From JBDRZD01 sp964623395 (GTDB taxonomy: Bacteria; Hydrothermota; Hydrothermia; Hydrothermales; Hydrothermaceae): a stretch of 5,126 nucleotides of DNA. The first letter of the stretch is position 1. Each line of letters begins with the position of its first letter. The stretch lies in NCBI GenBank assembly GCA_964623395.1, contig CAZUSI010000085.1, positions 1 to 5,126 on the forward strand, read 5' to 3'. The notes beneath the pieces are model-generated. The model ran no database searches, was not told where the DNA came from, and saw only the letters and a program-made list of their open reading frames with translations. Of the stretch, positions 1 through 5,126 are shown one piece after another. The translations under genes were made by a program, and so were the position numbers.

Positions 1-886
1 TTTTCTCATTTAACATTTTATAAAAATCAATACTATCTTTAACTGTATTAAAGATAATGATGACTTTATTTTTATTTTTCTCTAGATTAATCCAATTTAA
101 TATTTTTTCAAATTTTTCTTCCTTTTTTACTTTATGCAAAAAAATATGATAATTTTTTCTTTTCCTTTCTTTTACAAATTCTTCATCATAAAATATATTA
201 CCATTAGACTTTTCAAAAGAAATAATTCTTACTTTATTCCTTTTATCAAGGGGTATATTAGAGTGAAGTTTTCTTTTAAGAACAGTCGGTATAGTTGCAG
301 ACATTAAGATTAACTTTTGATCATTATCTAATGCAAAAAGAATTAACATCATTAAAAAATTAAGAGATTTAGTAGAGTCTGATAACAAATGGACTTCATC
401 TAGAATTATATTGGATAAAAGTACTGAAGCTTGCGAGAACATGTAATGACCAAGGGAACCAAAGGAAGTACCACCCCATTCTTTGATAACTTTATTTATT
501 TCTTCTGGTGGTATTCCAAAGAGAGTAAGGGAAAATGTATCTATTGTAGTTAAAGTTATTGGCTTTATTAAATATTTTGAGTCTAAATTATGCATATACC
601 TTTTTCCTAATATTTCATCATTAATAAGAAAACTTTTAAATTTTTCATACTGATCTTCAAGTAATGTTCTAATTGGAAGAACTACTATAGATTTTAGTTC
701 TTCTTTATAAGAGAAAAATGAAATTACTTGGGAAATTGTCGATTTCCCATAACCAGTTGGGGCCTCTATTATAAATATATTTTTATCATACCATTCTTTT
801 TCTAATAATGTGATAACATTTTCTATGAACTTTCTGCTTGACCAATTATTTTTATTTAAGATATTCTCATAATAAACTTTTAACAT
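1..886 (-). CDS. cas3': Cas3' DEAD/DEAH-type helicase of type I-A CRISPR-Cas, C-terminus cut by window edge
   Basis: This is the ATP-dependent SF2 helicase that is recruited to Cascade R-loops and unwinds target DNA for degradation. I translated 295 codons from the ATG at 884-886; the frame is open to position 1, so the C-terminus lies outside. Visible motifs are Walker A APTGYGKST (residues 42-50), motif Ia VVLPIRTLLEDQ (68-79), Walker B DEVH (163-166), motif III SATIP (196-200), and the start of RecA domain 2 at KVIIIFNTVKDS (274-285). Motifs V and VI are lost. Walker A lies only about 40 residues from the start, so there is no N-terminal HD nuclease domain. This is the split Cas3'/Cas3'' arrangement typical of type I-A, and cas3'' is expected elsewhere, probably further left. 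The start lies 9 bases after the cas8a2 stop with no clear Shine-Dalgarno, so translation may depend on the upstream gene. Confidence 0.93.
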   Translation of the reverse strand, partial: MLKVYYENILNKNNWSSRKFIENVITLLEKEWYDKNIFIIEAPTGYGKSTISQVISFFSYKEELKSIVVLPIRTLLEDQYEKFKSFLINDEILGKRYMHNLDSKYLIKPITLTTIDTFSLTLFGIPPEEINKVIKEWGGTSFGSLGHYMFSQASVLLSNIILDEVHLLSDSTKSLNFLMMLILFALDNDQKLILMSATIPTVLKRKLHSNIPLDKRNKVRIISFEKSNGNIFYDEEFVKERKRKNYHIFLHKVKKEEKFEKILNWINLEKNKNKVIIIFNTVKDSIDFYKMLNEK

Positions 887-895
887 CTTTATTAA

Positions 896-2056
896 TTAAG
901 ATGAAAAAGCTTTTATTAATTTAACATATGCATCAGTTTTATCTTTAACTTTTTCATGAGCATTCCATAATTCTCTTATGAAATTGGAAAAACCCTGTAA
1001 ATCTCCAAAGATTATGAACTTATATAAATTTTGAATAGCTGAGAATACTTCATCTAACTCATCCATTTTTCTTCCTTTATGAAAAGATTTAAGAGCTTGA
1101 CGTATATTCTCATTCAATAGAAGTTGAGAAAGTCCCTCTAAAAATTTATCATAGTTTTTAAAGTACTCTTTTACTTTTTCATTAAATAGCATTTTTCTAA
1201 ATATTGTAATTGGTATCTCTTCATATATTTTATAGGTTTGTCCCTCCTGAGCTAATTTTATGATCATTAAAGAAACTTTATCTAAGTTTTCATCTTCCAT
1301 AAGTTTATATAATTTAACATTAAATATTAATTCTAAAAGTAAAATTTCATTTATAGGAGCATATTCTATAACTTCTTTTAATGCATTTTTTGCCTCTTCT
1401 TTTATTTTAAAAAGCTTTCTTACATAATCTGGATCACTTTTAGAAAATAATTCCAAAGTTTCATTTGGAGAAAAGAAAAGGAAATAATGATAAGGTTGAA
1501 CTTTTCCGCTAGTTGAAGGTATAAAAAGTGAGTGAACATATGATGAATAAATACCTAGTAAAGAAATTAACGTTACTTCTTTTGAAAAATAAGAGGTTAA
1601 TTGCTGGAAGGTATAAGACGTTTCTATTGAAGTTAAACCTGTGTATCTATCTATTTTCAATAACTGAAGAGTTATCCCTTCTTTTTTATCTTCTAAATCA
1701 ATTAAAAGAGAATTACCCTTAAGTTTTAAAAGTAAATTTATTTTTTGTTTTACGCTTAATGATTCGCTATGTTCACATAATTTTTTAATAGCATCTCCAA
1801 GAGGACTTTTTTCATTAATTTCTTGATTTAATTTTTTAATACTTTTATCATTCCTTCCAGTTAATCTAACTTTAATACTTTCATAATTTTTTAATTCTTT
1901 AAATAATTCTTTTATAAATCCTTCTTCAAATTCTACTTCATGAATATTAAATTTAATCAATTTATCAGATTTAGCTATAGAGTATAATATACCATCATAA
2001 ATCACACTGCTTAAGAAGGTAGAATCTATTGGAATCCCTAAATTTATTCTAACCAT
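896..2056 (-). CDS. cas8a2: Cas8a2/Csa4-like large subunit of type I-A Cascade
   Basis: The 386-residue protein is the presumed large subunit of the I-A effector, which in this family contacts the PAM and helps load target DNA and recruit Cas3. Sequence conservation in Cas8 is low. The call rests on the MVRINLGIPID start, an alpha/beta N-terminal half (to about residue 200) with an aromatic stretch at 187-196, and a charged, mainly helical C-terminal half (about 209-386). Size and position between cas5a and cas3' also fit. No nuclease motif or zinc-ribbon Cys cluster is visible; there is a single Cys at residue 94. The ATG overlaps the 3' end of cas5a by 13 bases and is served by a strong Shine-Dalgarno inside cas5a. 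Another Cas8a subfamily is possible; a different function is unlikely in this context. Confidence 0.85.
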   Translation of the reverse strand: MVRINLGIPIDSTFLSSVIYDGILYSIAKSDKLIKFNIHEVEFEEGFIKELFKELKNYESIKVRLTGRNDKSIKKLNQEINEKSPLGDAIKKLCEHSESLSVKQKINLLLKLKGNSLLIDLEDKKEGITLQLLKIDRYTGLTSIETSYTFQQLTSYFSKEVTLISLLGIYSSYVHSLFIPSTSGKVQPYHYFLFFSPNETLELFSKSDPDYVRKLFKIKEEAKNALKEVIEYAPINEILLLELIFNVKLYKLMEDENLDKVSLMIIKLAQEGQTYKIYEEIPITIFRKMLFNEKVKEYFKNYDKFLEGLSQLLLNENIRQALKSFHKGRKMDELDEVFSAIQNLYKFIIFGDLQGFSNFIRELWNAHEKVKDKTDAYVKLIKAFSS

Positions 2057-2868
2057 CTTCCTACAATTACCTCCTCATCTTTATAACTGTAAGAAACTAC
2101 TTCTTTTCTTAATTCTACATGGTATTCAGGTTCGCTTAATGGACTTGTTTTCATAGGAATAAAATAAGTAATTAAGTTTTCACTAAAAATATAACTTTTT
2201 AGTGGGATATAAGATTTAATTTCAAATGGATCTATATAAACTTCTTTTTCCCATCTACCTTCCACTTCTTTTTTTAAAACTAAATCTTTTAATAATGGAA
2301 AACTATATTTAGTAAAAGCACTTCCATGAACTACTTCCACTTTTACCCTTTTAACATTAGAGCATGAAATAAGACTTTCTTTTGATCCTAATCTATGAAT
2401 TTTCCAAAAGATATTCTCATCTAATTTAATAGTTTTATTATCTAAATTAAAAGTTTCATTTTTAAAAACTAAAAACCATCTTATAGTTGGAGCTTCATAA
2501 TCATAAGTTGAAAAAATTGTTTTACCAGAAGCTGGAGAATCAAAAGAACCTCTTAAGTTTTTTGGATCAGGATAAATTTTTCCACCTGTCAGCTTAAGTG
2601 CAATTATTCTGTTTAAATCTTCACATTTTAATGGAACACAATTTATTGGTCTTAATCCTATTGCTAGAAGATTTTCTGCAATCTTTGGTATAATTCCCCT
2701 TCCTTTATTTTCATTTATTTGATTTTCTTTAGCTATAACTTCTGCAAGAGCTCCTAAAAAAGTTGTAGGTGGAGGATAAAAAAAAGAAGGGGATGTTTTT
2801 GATAAACCTACTATCTTTGTTTGAAAACCCCATATAAATTCTACTTCAATGAGATATCCTATACTCAT
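2044..2868 (-). CDS. cas5a: Cas5a, crRNA 5'-handle-binding RAMP subunit of type I-A Cascade
   Basis: The 274-residue protein is the Cas5 subunit that caps the crRNA 5' handle and joins the Cas7 backbone to the large subunit. Diagnostic features are the N-terminal ferredoxin-like strand with the Cas5 signature: YLIEVEFIWGFQTKI (5-19), then FFYPPPTTFLGALAEVIA (29-46). A glycine-containing RLGSKESLIS segment (159-168) follows, at the place of the Cas5 glycine-rich loop. The start is the ATG 6 bases after the cas7 stop; the only nearer ATG (2871-2873) hits a stop after two codons. A purine-rich GAGATGGA precedes the start and spans the cas7 stop. The C-terminus overlaps cas8a2 by 13 bases. In type I-A, Cas5 is not the crRNA-processing enzyme; Cas6 does that, and it is not encoded in this window. 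Confidence 0.94.
   Translation of the reverse strand: MSIGYLIEVEFIWGFQTKIVGLSKTSPSFFYPPPTTFLGALAEVIAKENQINENKGRGIIPKIAENLLAIGLRPINCVPLKCEDLNRIIALKLTGGKIYPDPKNLRGSFDSPASGKTIFSTYDYEAPTIRWFLVFKNETFNLDNKTIKLDENIFWKIHRLGSKESLISCSNVKRVKVEVVHGSAFTKYSFPLLKDLVLKKEVEGRWEKEVYIDPFEIKSYIPLKSYIFSENLITYFIPMKTSPLSEPEYHVELRKEVVSYSYKDEEVIVGRWLE
2069..2076 (-). promoter_or_regulatory. Shine-Dalgarno of cas8a2, inside cas5a
   Basis: GAGGAGGT on the minus strand ends 12 bases before the cas8a2 ATG at 2056. It closely matches the archaeal anti-Shine-Dalgarno complement and lies within the last codons of cas5a. It supports the chosen cas8a2 start and suggests reinitiation across the 13-base overlap. Confidence 0.75.
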
Positions 2869-2874
2869 TCCATC

Positions 2875-3917
2875 TCAACTTTGAGATATTCTACTTTTTG
2901 CTTCATCAATAGCATTTATAATTGTTTCTTCAAATGTTTCTTTCTCTCTTTCATATATGTAAAGTTTAGTATTATAATCAACTTTTTCTTTCTTCTTCAT
3001 AGTATTTTCTATATACCTATTTGAAAATGGGCTTGCTACTGTCCATACTTTATCTGATACTGCTATTACTATAGATTCCCATTCTCCTATAGGTAAGAAT
3101 CTTGTTTTCTTTGCACCAAACATTTGCTCTAATAAGAATATTTTAAGAGAGTCTAATGTTGTTTCTAGCCTTTTCTTTCTTTCGCTTTCTTCAAAAATAT
3201 TCTCCCCTGCAGATTCATATGAGAAAGTTAATCGACCTATGTAAGTAGTGTCGATATCTAAACTAAATGTATAAACTGCGGATGAAAGTTCGATGTAGTA
3301 TATCATTTGACCTTTTTCCTTTACGAATGGTGTGCCTAATGCATATCTAGAGTGAAGCTGTGATTCTATAACAACATTACCTAATGCTTCTTTTACTGGA
3401 ACCATATATCCTACAAAAAAGTTTGAAGTTCTCTTTATATTTTCCTCTTCAGCATATAAAAATCCACCTACATCTTCAACTAAGCAGTTTTTAATTATAA
3501 ATTNNNNNNNNNNNNNNNNNNNNNNNNNNNNNNNNNNNNNNNNNNNNNNNNNNNNNNNNNNNNNNNNNNNNNNNNNNNNNNNNNNNNNNNNNNNNNNNNN
3601 NNNTTTGGTATTTGCTTATCCTTAAAAGCTTCTTCAATTACTTTTTTGTTTGTACTTTTCAAAAATATTCCACTCTTACATAATCTACATACTGGTATAG
3701 AGTTTTTAATTCCTTCTTCTGCTAGAACTAATTGAAAACCATGCGCAATACTTTCTCCAGATATAGCAGGTACAAAATATGTTGTAAAACCATCTTTTTC
3801 AGGAACTAGTATTGGGACTCTCCTATGTTTAACATAATTGCCTATTGATTCAGTCATATTTAAAGCTTCAACATTTAAAAGAACTCTACCTCTTATTGAT
3901 AAAAAAATATCTTTCAT
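2875..3917 (-). CDS. cas7: Cas7 (Csa2), crRNA-binding backbone subunit, interrupted by an assembly gap
   Basis: Cas7/Csa2 polymerises along the crRNA to form the Cascade filament. The first 104 codons (3917-3604) carry RVLLNVEALNMTESIGNYVKH (11-31, RAMP beta1 region) and VPAISGESIAHGFQ (49-62), both typical of Csa2. After 100 Ns (3504-3603) the same protein resumes at 3501: FIIKNCLVEDVGGFLYAEE leads directly into MVPVKEALGNVVIESQLHSRYALG, with no stop down to the TGA at 2875-2877. The ATG at 3403-3405 is therefore an internal methionine, not the start of a second gene. Visible residues are 104 + 32 + 176 = 312, already close to the roughly 320 I recall for Csa2, so little is missing. The frames either side of the Ns do not join with exactly 100 bases. 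The start shares a 4-base ATGA overlap with csa5. A Cys pair, VCRLC (76-80), is present. Confidence 0.95.
3504..3603. other. Assembly gap of 100 Ns inside cas7
   Basis: A run of exactly 100 undetermined bases, the conventional placeholder for a gap of unknown size. The cas7 frame leaves two bases before the gap and needs two after it, so the true gap must be 2 modulo 3 if the gene is intact; 100 does not fit. Read literally, the run creates a false stop at 3495-3497 and splits cas7 into two apparent ORFs. Confidence 0.98.
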
Positions 3918-4291
3918 CTTTCTTCACCTTGTTTTTGTTTAAGTTCTTTTTCCATTACTTTAAGTTTTCCTAAAATCGCTAAAGCTTTTGCTGAAATTAA
4001 TGATACAATTTCTCTTATTTCTTTTCTATCACTAGTTGTTTTTACACTATTTACTTCTTTTTCGACTTCCATAAAATTTATCCATTTTGCTTCATTTTCA
4101 CTACTTTTCTTTTCGAATCCTCTACTTAAAATTGAGTGATAATCTCTCATAGCTTCTCCAAGATAAAATATTGCTAAATCTCTTGAGGGGGCATTACGAA
4201 GTTTGTCTATGTATGTATAACTTTCCTGCTCATTCATTAAAACTGCTAACATCCTTGCAGTATTGTCAAATAACATTTCTTTTTCAGACAA
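3914..4291 (-). CDS. csa5: Csa5, small subunit (Cas11a) of type I-A Cascade
   Basis: The first gene of the interference operon encodes a small, highly charged, predicted all-helical protein of 125 residues. Helix-rich blocks are NTARMLAVLMNEQESYTYIDKL (10-31), RDLAIFYLGEAMRDYHSIL (37-55) and REIVSLISAKALAILGKLKVMEKEL (93-117). Small-subunit proteins stabilise the crRNA-target R-loop along the Cas7 filament. The call rests on size, fold type, the LRNAPSRDLAIFYLGEAMRDY block and its place just before cas7, which it overlaps by 4 bases (ATGA). The start is uncertain. The longest form begins with TTG at 4289-4291, preceded by a weak TGATC Shine-Dalgarno-like element; an ATG at residue 6 (4274-4276) would give 120 residues. 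Distance from the main TATA box favours TTG; a second TATA-like sequence would suit the ATG. Confidence 0.88.
   Translation of the reverse strand: MSEKEMLFDNTARMLAVLMNEQESYTYIDKLRNAPSRDLAIFYLGEAMRDYHSILSRGFEKKSSENEAKWINFMEVEKEVNSVKTTSDRKEIREIVSLISAKALAILGKLKVMEKELKQKQGEER
3924..3929 (-). promoter_or_regulatory. Shine-Dalgarno of cas7, inside csa5
   Basis: AGGTGA on the minus strand ends 6 bases before the cas7 ATG at 3917 and lies in the last codons of csa5. It matches the archaeal GGTGA-type Shine-Dalgarno and fixes the cas7 start at the ATGA overlap. Confidence 0.75.
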
Positions 4292-4295
4292 TTTT

Positions 4296-4338
4296 GATCA
4301 AAATAATATAAAACTTTCTTATATTTAAATGTTTCTAA
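4296..4338 (-). promoter_or_regulatory. Promoter of the csa5-cas7-cas5a-cas8a2-cas3' operon
   Basis: On the minus strand, TTTAAATA (4329-4322) is a good archaeal TATA box with a purine-rich GAAACA BRE-like stretch just upstream. Transcription would be expected about 25 bases downstream of its centre, near 4299, giving a leader of about 8 bases before the TTG start. A second TATA-like TTTTATATTA (4313-4304) could start transcription near 4282 and serve the ATG at 4276. The promoter core lies inside the left arm of the nested palindrome. Confidence 0.65.
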
Positions 4339-4377
4339 TTTTTGAAACTGTTTCATTTTTTAGAAACATTTAAATAT
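4321..4377. promoter_or_regulatory. Nested palindromic operator between the divergent csa3 and Cascade promoters
   Basis: ATATTTAAATGTTTCTAA (4321-4338) and its exact reverse complement (4360-4377) form an 18-base perfect inverted repeat. The 21-base spacer contains a second perfect palindrome, TGAAACTGTTTCA (4343-4355), with the same centre, base 4349. Only the flanking TTTT/TTTT tracts (4339-4342, 4356-4359) break the symmetry. GTTTC or GAAAC occurs four times, at 4331, 4344, 4350 and 4363. Each arm holds the BRE/TATA of one divergent promoter. A dimeric wHTH protein, most plausibly the adjacent Csa3, is the natural candidate ligand. The palindrome is directly visible; its role as operator is inferred. 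Confidence 0.75.
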
Positions 4378-4400
4378 CACTTTACTTTTAATGAAATGAT
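4363..4400 (+). promoter_or_regulatory. Promoter of csa3, near-leaderless
   Basis: GAAACA (BRE-like, 4363-4368) is followed directly by TTTAAATA (4369-4376). The expected transcription start is about 4398-4400, so the csa3 mRNA would begin at or within a few bases of the ATG at 4401. No Shine-Dalgarno precedes the ATG, which fits a leaderless transcript. Two small upstream ATGs (4391, 4396) terminate at once and would probably not be transcribed. Confidence 0.7.
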
Positions 4401-5027
4401 ATGATCATAGTCATAACTTTAGGATTTGATGAAAAGTTTGCATTAAGAGCTGTAAGTAGAAGAGGACTAAAGCCGGAAGATGAAGTTATAATCCTTATAC
4501 CAAAACCTACAGATGAAAGAGTAGAAAGAGCATTTCGAAATTTTGACGAAATCTTAAAAAAGGCATTCCAAAATCCAAAAGTAAGCAAAGTTTATGTCGA
4601 AGTAAGAGATTTTAATAAAGCTTTACGAGAAATAATAAAAGCTTTCATCGAAAGAAAAGAATCACATTTTTTAATAAATTTAAGTGGAGGATTAAGAATA
4701 CTTATTTTAGAAACTTTCATTTCATCTCTTCTTTTAAATCTAGACGCAGAGATTGAGATTGAAATCGAAGATTTTTCAGGTTTAATATCTTTTCCTTTAA
4801 AAATAAGTTATCCATTAGTTTTAGATAAAAAAGATATAAAAATACTTAATGTGCTTAAAATTAATCCAAGTGATCTTTCTAAAATAGCAAAAGAAACTAA
4901 AATTAGTAAAACTACTGCTTGGAGACGAATAAAAAAACTTCAAGAGAAAAACCTTATAAAAAGAGATAGAGAAAAATATTCTCTTACAGAGTTCGGGACA
5001 CTTGCTCTGATGTCTAAATCTTTATAG
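4401..5027 (+). CDS. csa3: Csa3, CARF-wHTH transcriptional regulator of the type I-A locus
   Basis: The 208-residue regulator has two domains. Residues 1-140 form a CARF (Rossmann-like) domain that begins with the Csa3 signature MIIVITLGFDEKFALRAV. It includes VIILIPKPTDERVERAF (29-45) and the ligand-pocket loop INLSGGLRILILETF (92-106), where CARF proteins bind cyclic oligoadenylates. Residues 142-208 form a winged helix-turn-helix, with the recognition helix at KISKTTAWRRIKKLQEKNLI (167-186) and a wing at KRDREKYSLTEFG (187-199). Csa3 proteins are dimeric, which suits the palindrome upstream. The gene is divergent from the Cascade operon, the position of Csa3b in Sulfolobus; family studies there describe Csa3b as a repressor of interference genes and Csa3a as an activator of adaptation genes. 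Assigning this protein to the b type rests on location only. Confidence 0.94.
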   Translation: MIIVITLGFDEKFALRAVSRRGLKPEDEVIILIPKPTDERVERAFRNFDEILKKAFQNPKVSKVYVEVRDFNKALREIIKAFIERKESHFLINLSGGLRILILETFISSLLLNLDAEIEIEIEDFSGLISFPLKISYPLVLDKKDIKILNVLKINPSDLSKIAKETKISKTTAWRRIKKLQEKNLIKRDREKYSLTEFGTLALMSKSL

Positions 5028-5034
5028 CTTATAG

Positions 5035-5066
5035 AAAAATTTTTATAAATTTAGAATGTTTTCTAA
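5035..5066 (+). terminator. Possible terminator region of csa3
   Basis: Starting 8 bases after the csa3 stop, AAAAATTTTT (5035-5044) gives a short T tract, followed by a 6-base inverted repeat TTAGAA/TTCTAA (5051-5056, 5061-5066) with a 4-base loop and then TTT. Archaeal termination relies mainly on T-rich tracts, so the first part is the more likely signal. The hairpin may instead be a protein-binding site. Confidence 0.35.
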
Positions 5067-5126
5067 TTTGATTCTTTATAAGACTTTAAAAACATTTAAG
5101 AGTAACTTTATATCATTAATTATAAG
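5051..5126 (+). promoter_or_regulatory. Possible promoter/operator for a gene beyond the right edge
   Basis: TTAGAA/TTCTAA (5051-5066) repeats the outer half-site of the operator upstream of csa3. AAACATTTAA (5090-5099) is identical to ten bases of that operator (4364-4373), and ACTTTA follows five bases later in both copies. TATA-like elements are TTTATAAG (5075-5082) and TTTAA (5095-5099). No ORF starts in these bases. By analogy with csa3, a plus-strand start codon would fall at about 5127, just outside. AT-richness makes chance similarity possible. Confidence 0.35.

Noticed and set aside
1528..1722. Plus-strand 64-codon ORF
   Set aside because: Lies wholly inside cas8a2 on the opposite strand, has a low-complexity Leu/Lys/Tyr composition, and shows no promoter or ribosome site.
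2821..3024. Plus-strand 67-codon ORF, hydrophobic and Phe/Tyr-rich
   Set aside because: Antisense to the end of cas7 and start of cas5a. Its apparent membrane-like composition is the reverse complement of AT-rich, Lys/Glu-rich coding sequence.
2875..3405. Separate 176-codon gene starting at ATG 3405
   Set aside because: The frame stays open upstream to the N run and encodes conserved Cas7 sequence there, so this is the C-terminal part of cas7.
3495..3917. 140-codon ORF ending Asn-Leu-stop after the N run
   Set aside because: The stop exists only because the 100-N placeholder shifts the frame; real evidence ends at codon 104.
4321..4377. Palindrome as a bidirectional transcription terminator or small RNA hairpin
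   Set aside because: It lies between divergent, not convergent, genes and contains both TATA boxes, so a promoter/operator role explains it better.
4388..4588. Minus-strand 66-codon ORF at the start of csa3
   Set aside because: Antisense to the well-supported CARF domain of csa3; no features of its own.
5015..5040. Degenerate CRISPR-repeat-like sequence (AATCTTTATAG followed by TATAGAAA)
   Set aside because: It overlaps the csa3 stop codon, occurs once, and at this AT content such resemblance to Sulfolobales repeats is expected by chance. No second copy or spacer is seen.
1..5126. Insertion sequences, tRNA genes, CRISPR array
   Set aside because: Almost every base is accounted for by cas genes or the two short intergenic regions. 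No transposase, cloverleaf or repeated spacer pattern was seen.

Overview
The window is one end of a type I-A (Csa/Apern-type) CRISPR-Cas interference locus from a thermophilic archaeon. The DNA is very AT-rich and uses AGA, AGG and ATA codons heavily. The gene set (Csa5, Csa2-type Cas7, Cas5a, Csa4-type Cas8a2, a Cas3' helicase without HD domain, and a CARF-wHTH Csa3 regulator), TTTAAATA-type TATA boxes and near-leaderless first genes all point to the Crenarchaeota/Thermoproteota, most likely Sulfolobales or a close relative. The species cannot be named from this sequence. A run of exactly 100 Ns shows that this is a draft assembly.

Layout. Everything from 4291 down to the left edge is one minus-strand operon: csa5 (3914-4291), cas7 (2875-3917, interrupted by the N run at 3504-3603), cas5a (2044-2868), cas8a2 (896-2056) and cas3' (886 to beyond position 1, C-terminus missing). 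The genes are packed with a 4-base overlap, a 6-base gap, a 13-base overlap and a 9-base gap, so they are almost certainly co-transcribed and partly translationally coupled. The divergent plus-strand gene csa3 (4401-5027) encodes the regulator. The only intergenic regions are the 109-base divergent promoter region (4292-4400) and the 99 bases after csa3 (5028-5126). No CRISPR array, adaptation gene (cas1, cas2, cas4), cas6 or cas3'' lies inside the window.

How the genes work together. Cas7 forms the crRNA-binding backbone, Cas5a caps the crRNA 5' end, Csa5 is the small subunit, Cas8a2 is the large subunit expected to read the PAM, and Cas3' is the helicase that works with a separately encoded Cas3'' HD nuclease. 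Csa3, placed divergently next to the Cascade operon, has the position of the Csa3b-type regulators of Sulfolobales.

The most striking non-coding feature is a 57-base nested palindrome (4321-4377) centred exactly between the two divergent promoters. Its 18-base perfect arms each contain one promoter's BRE/TATA region, and a 13-base perfect palindrome sits at the centre. It looks like a shared operator. Fragments of the same motif recur after csa3 (5051-5099), in a geometry that predicts another regulated gene starting just past the right edge.
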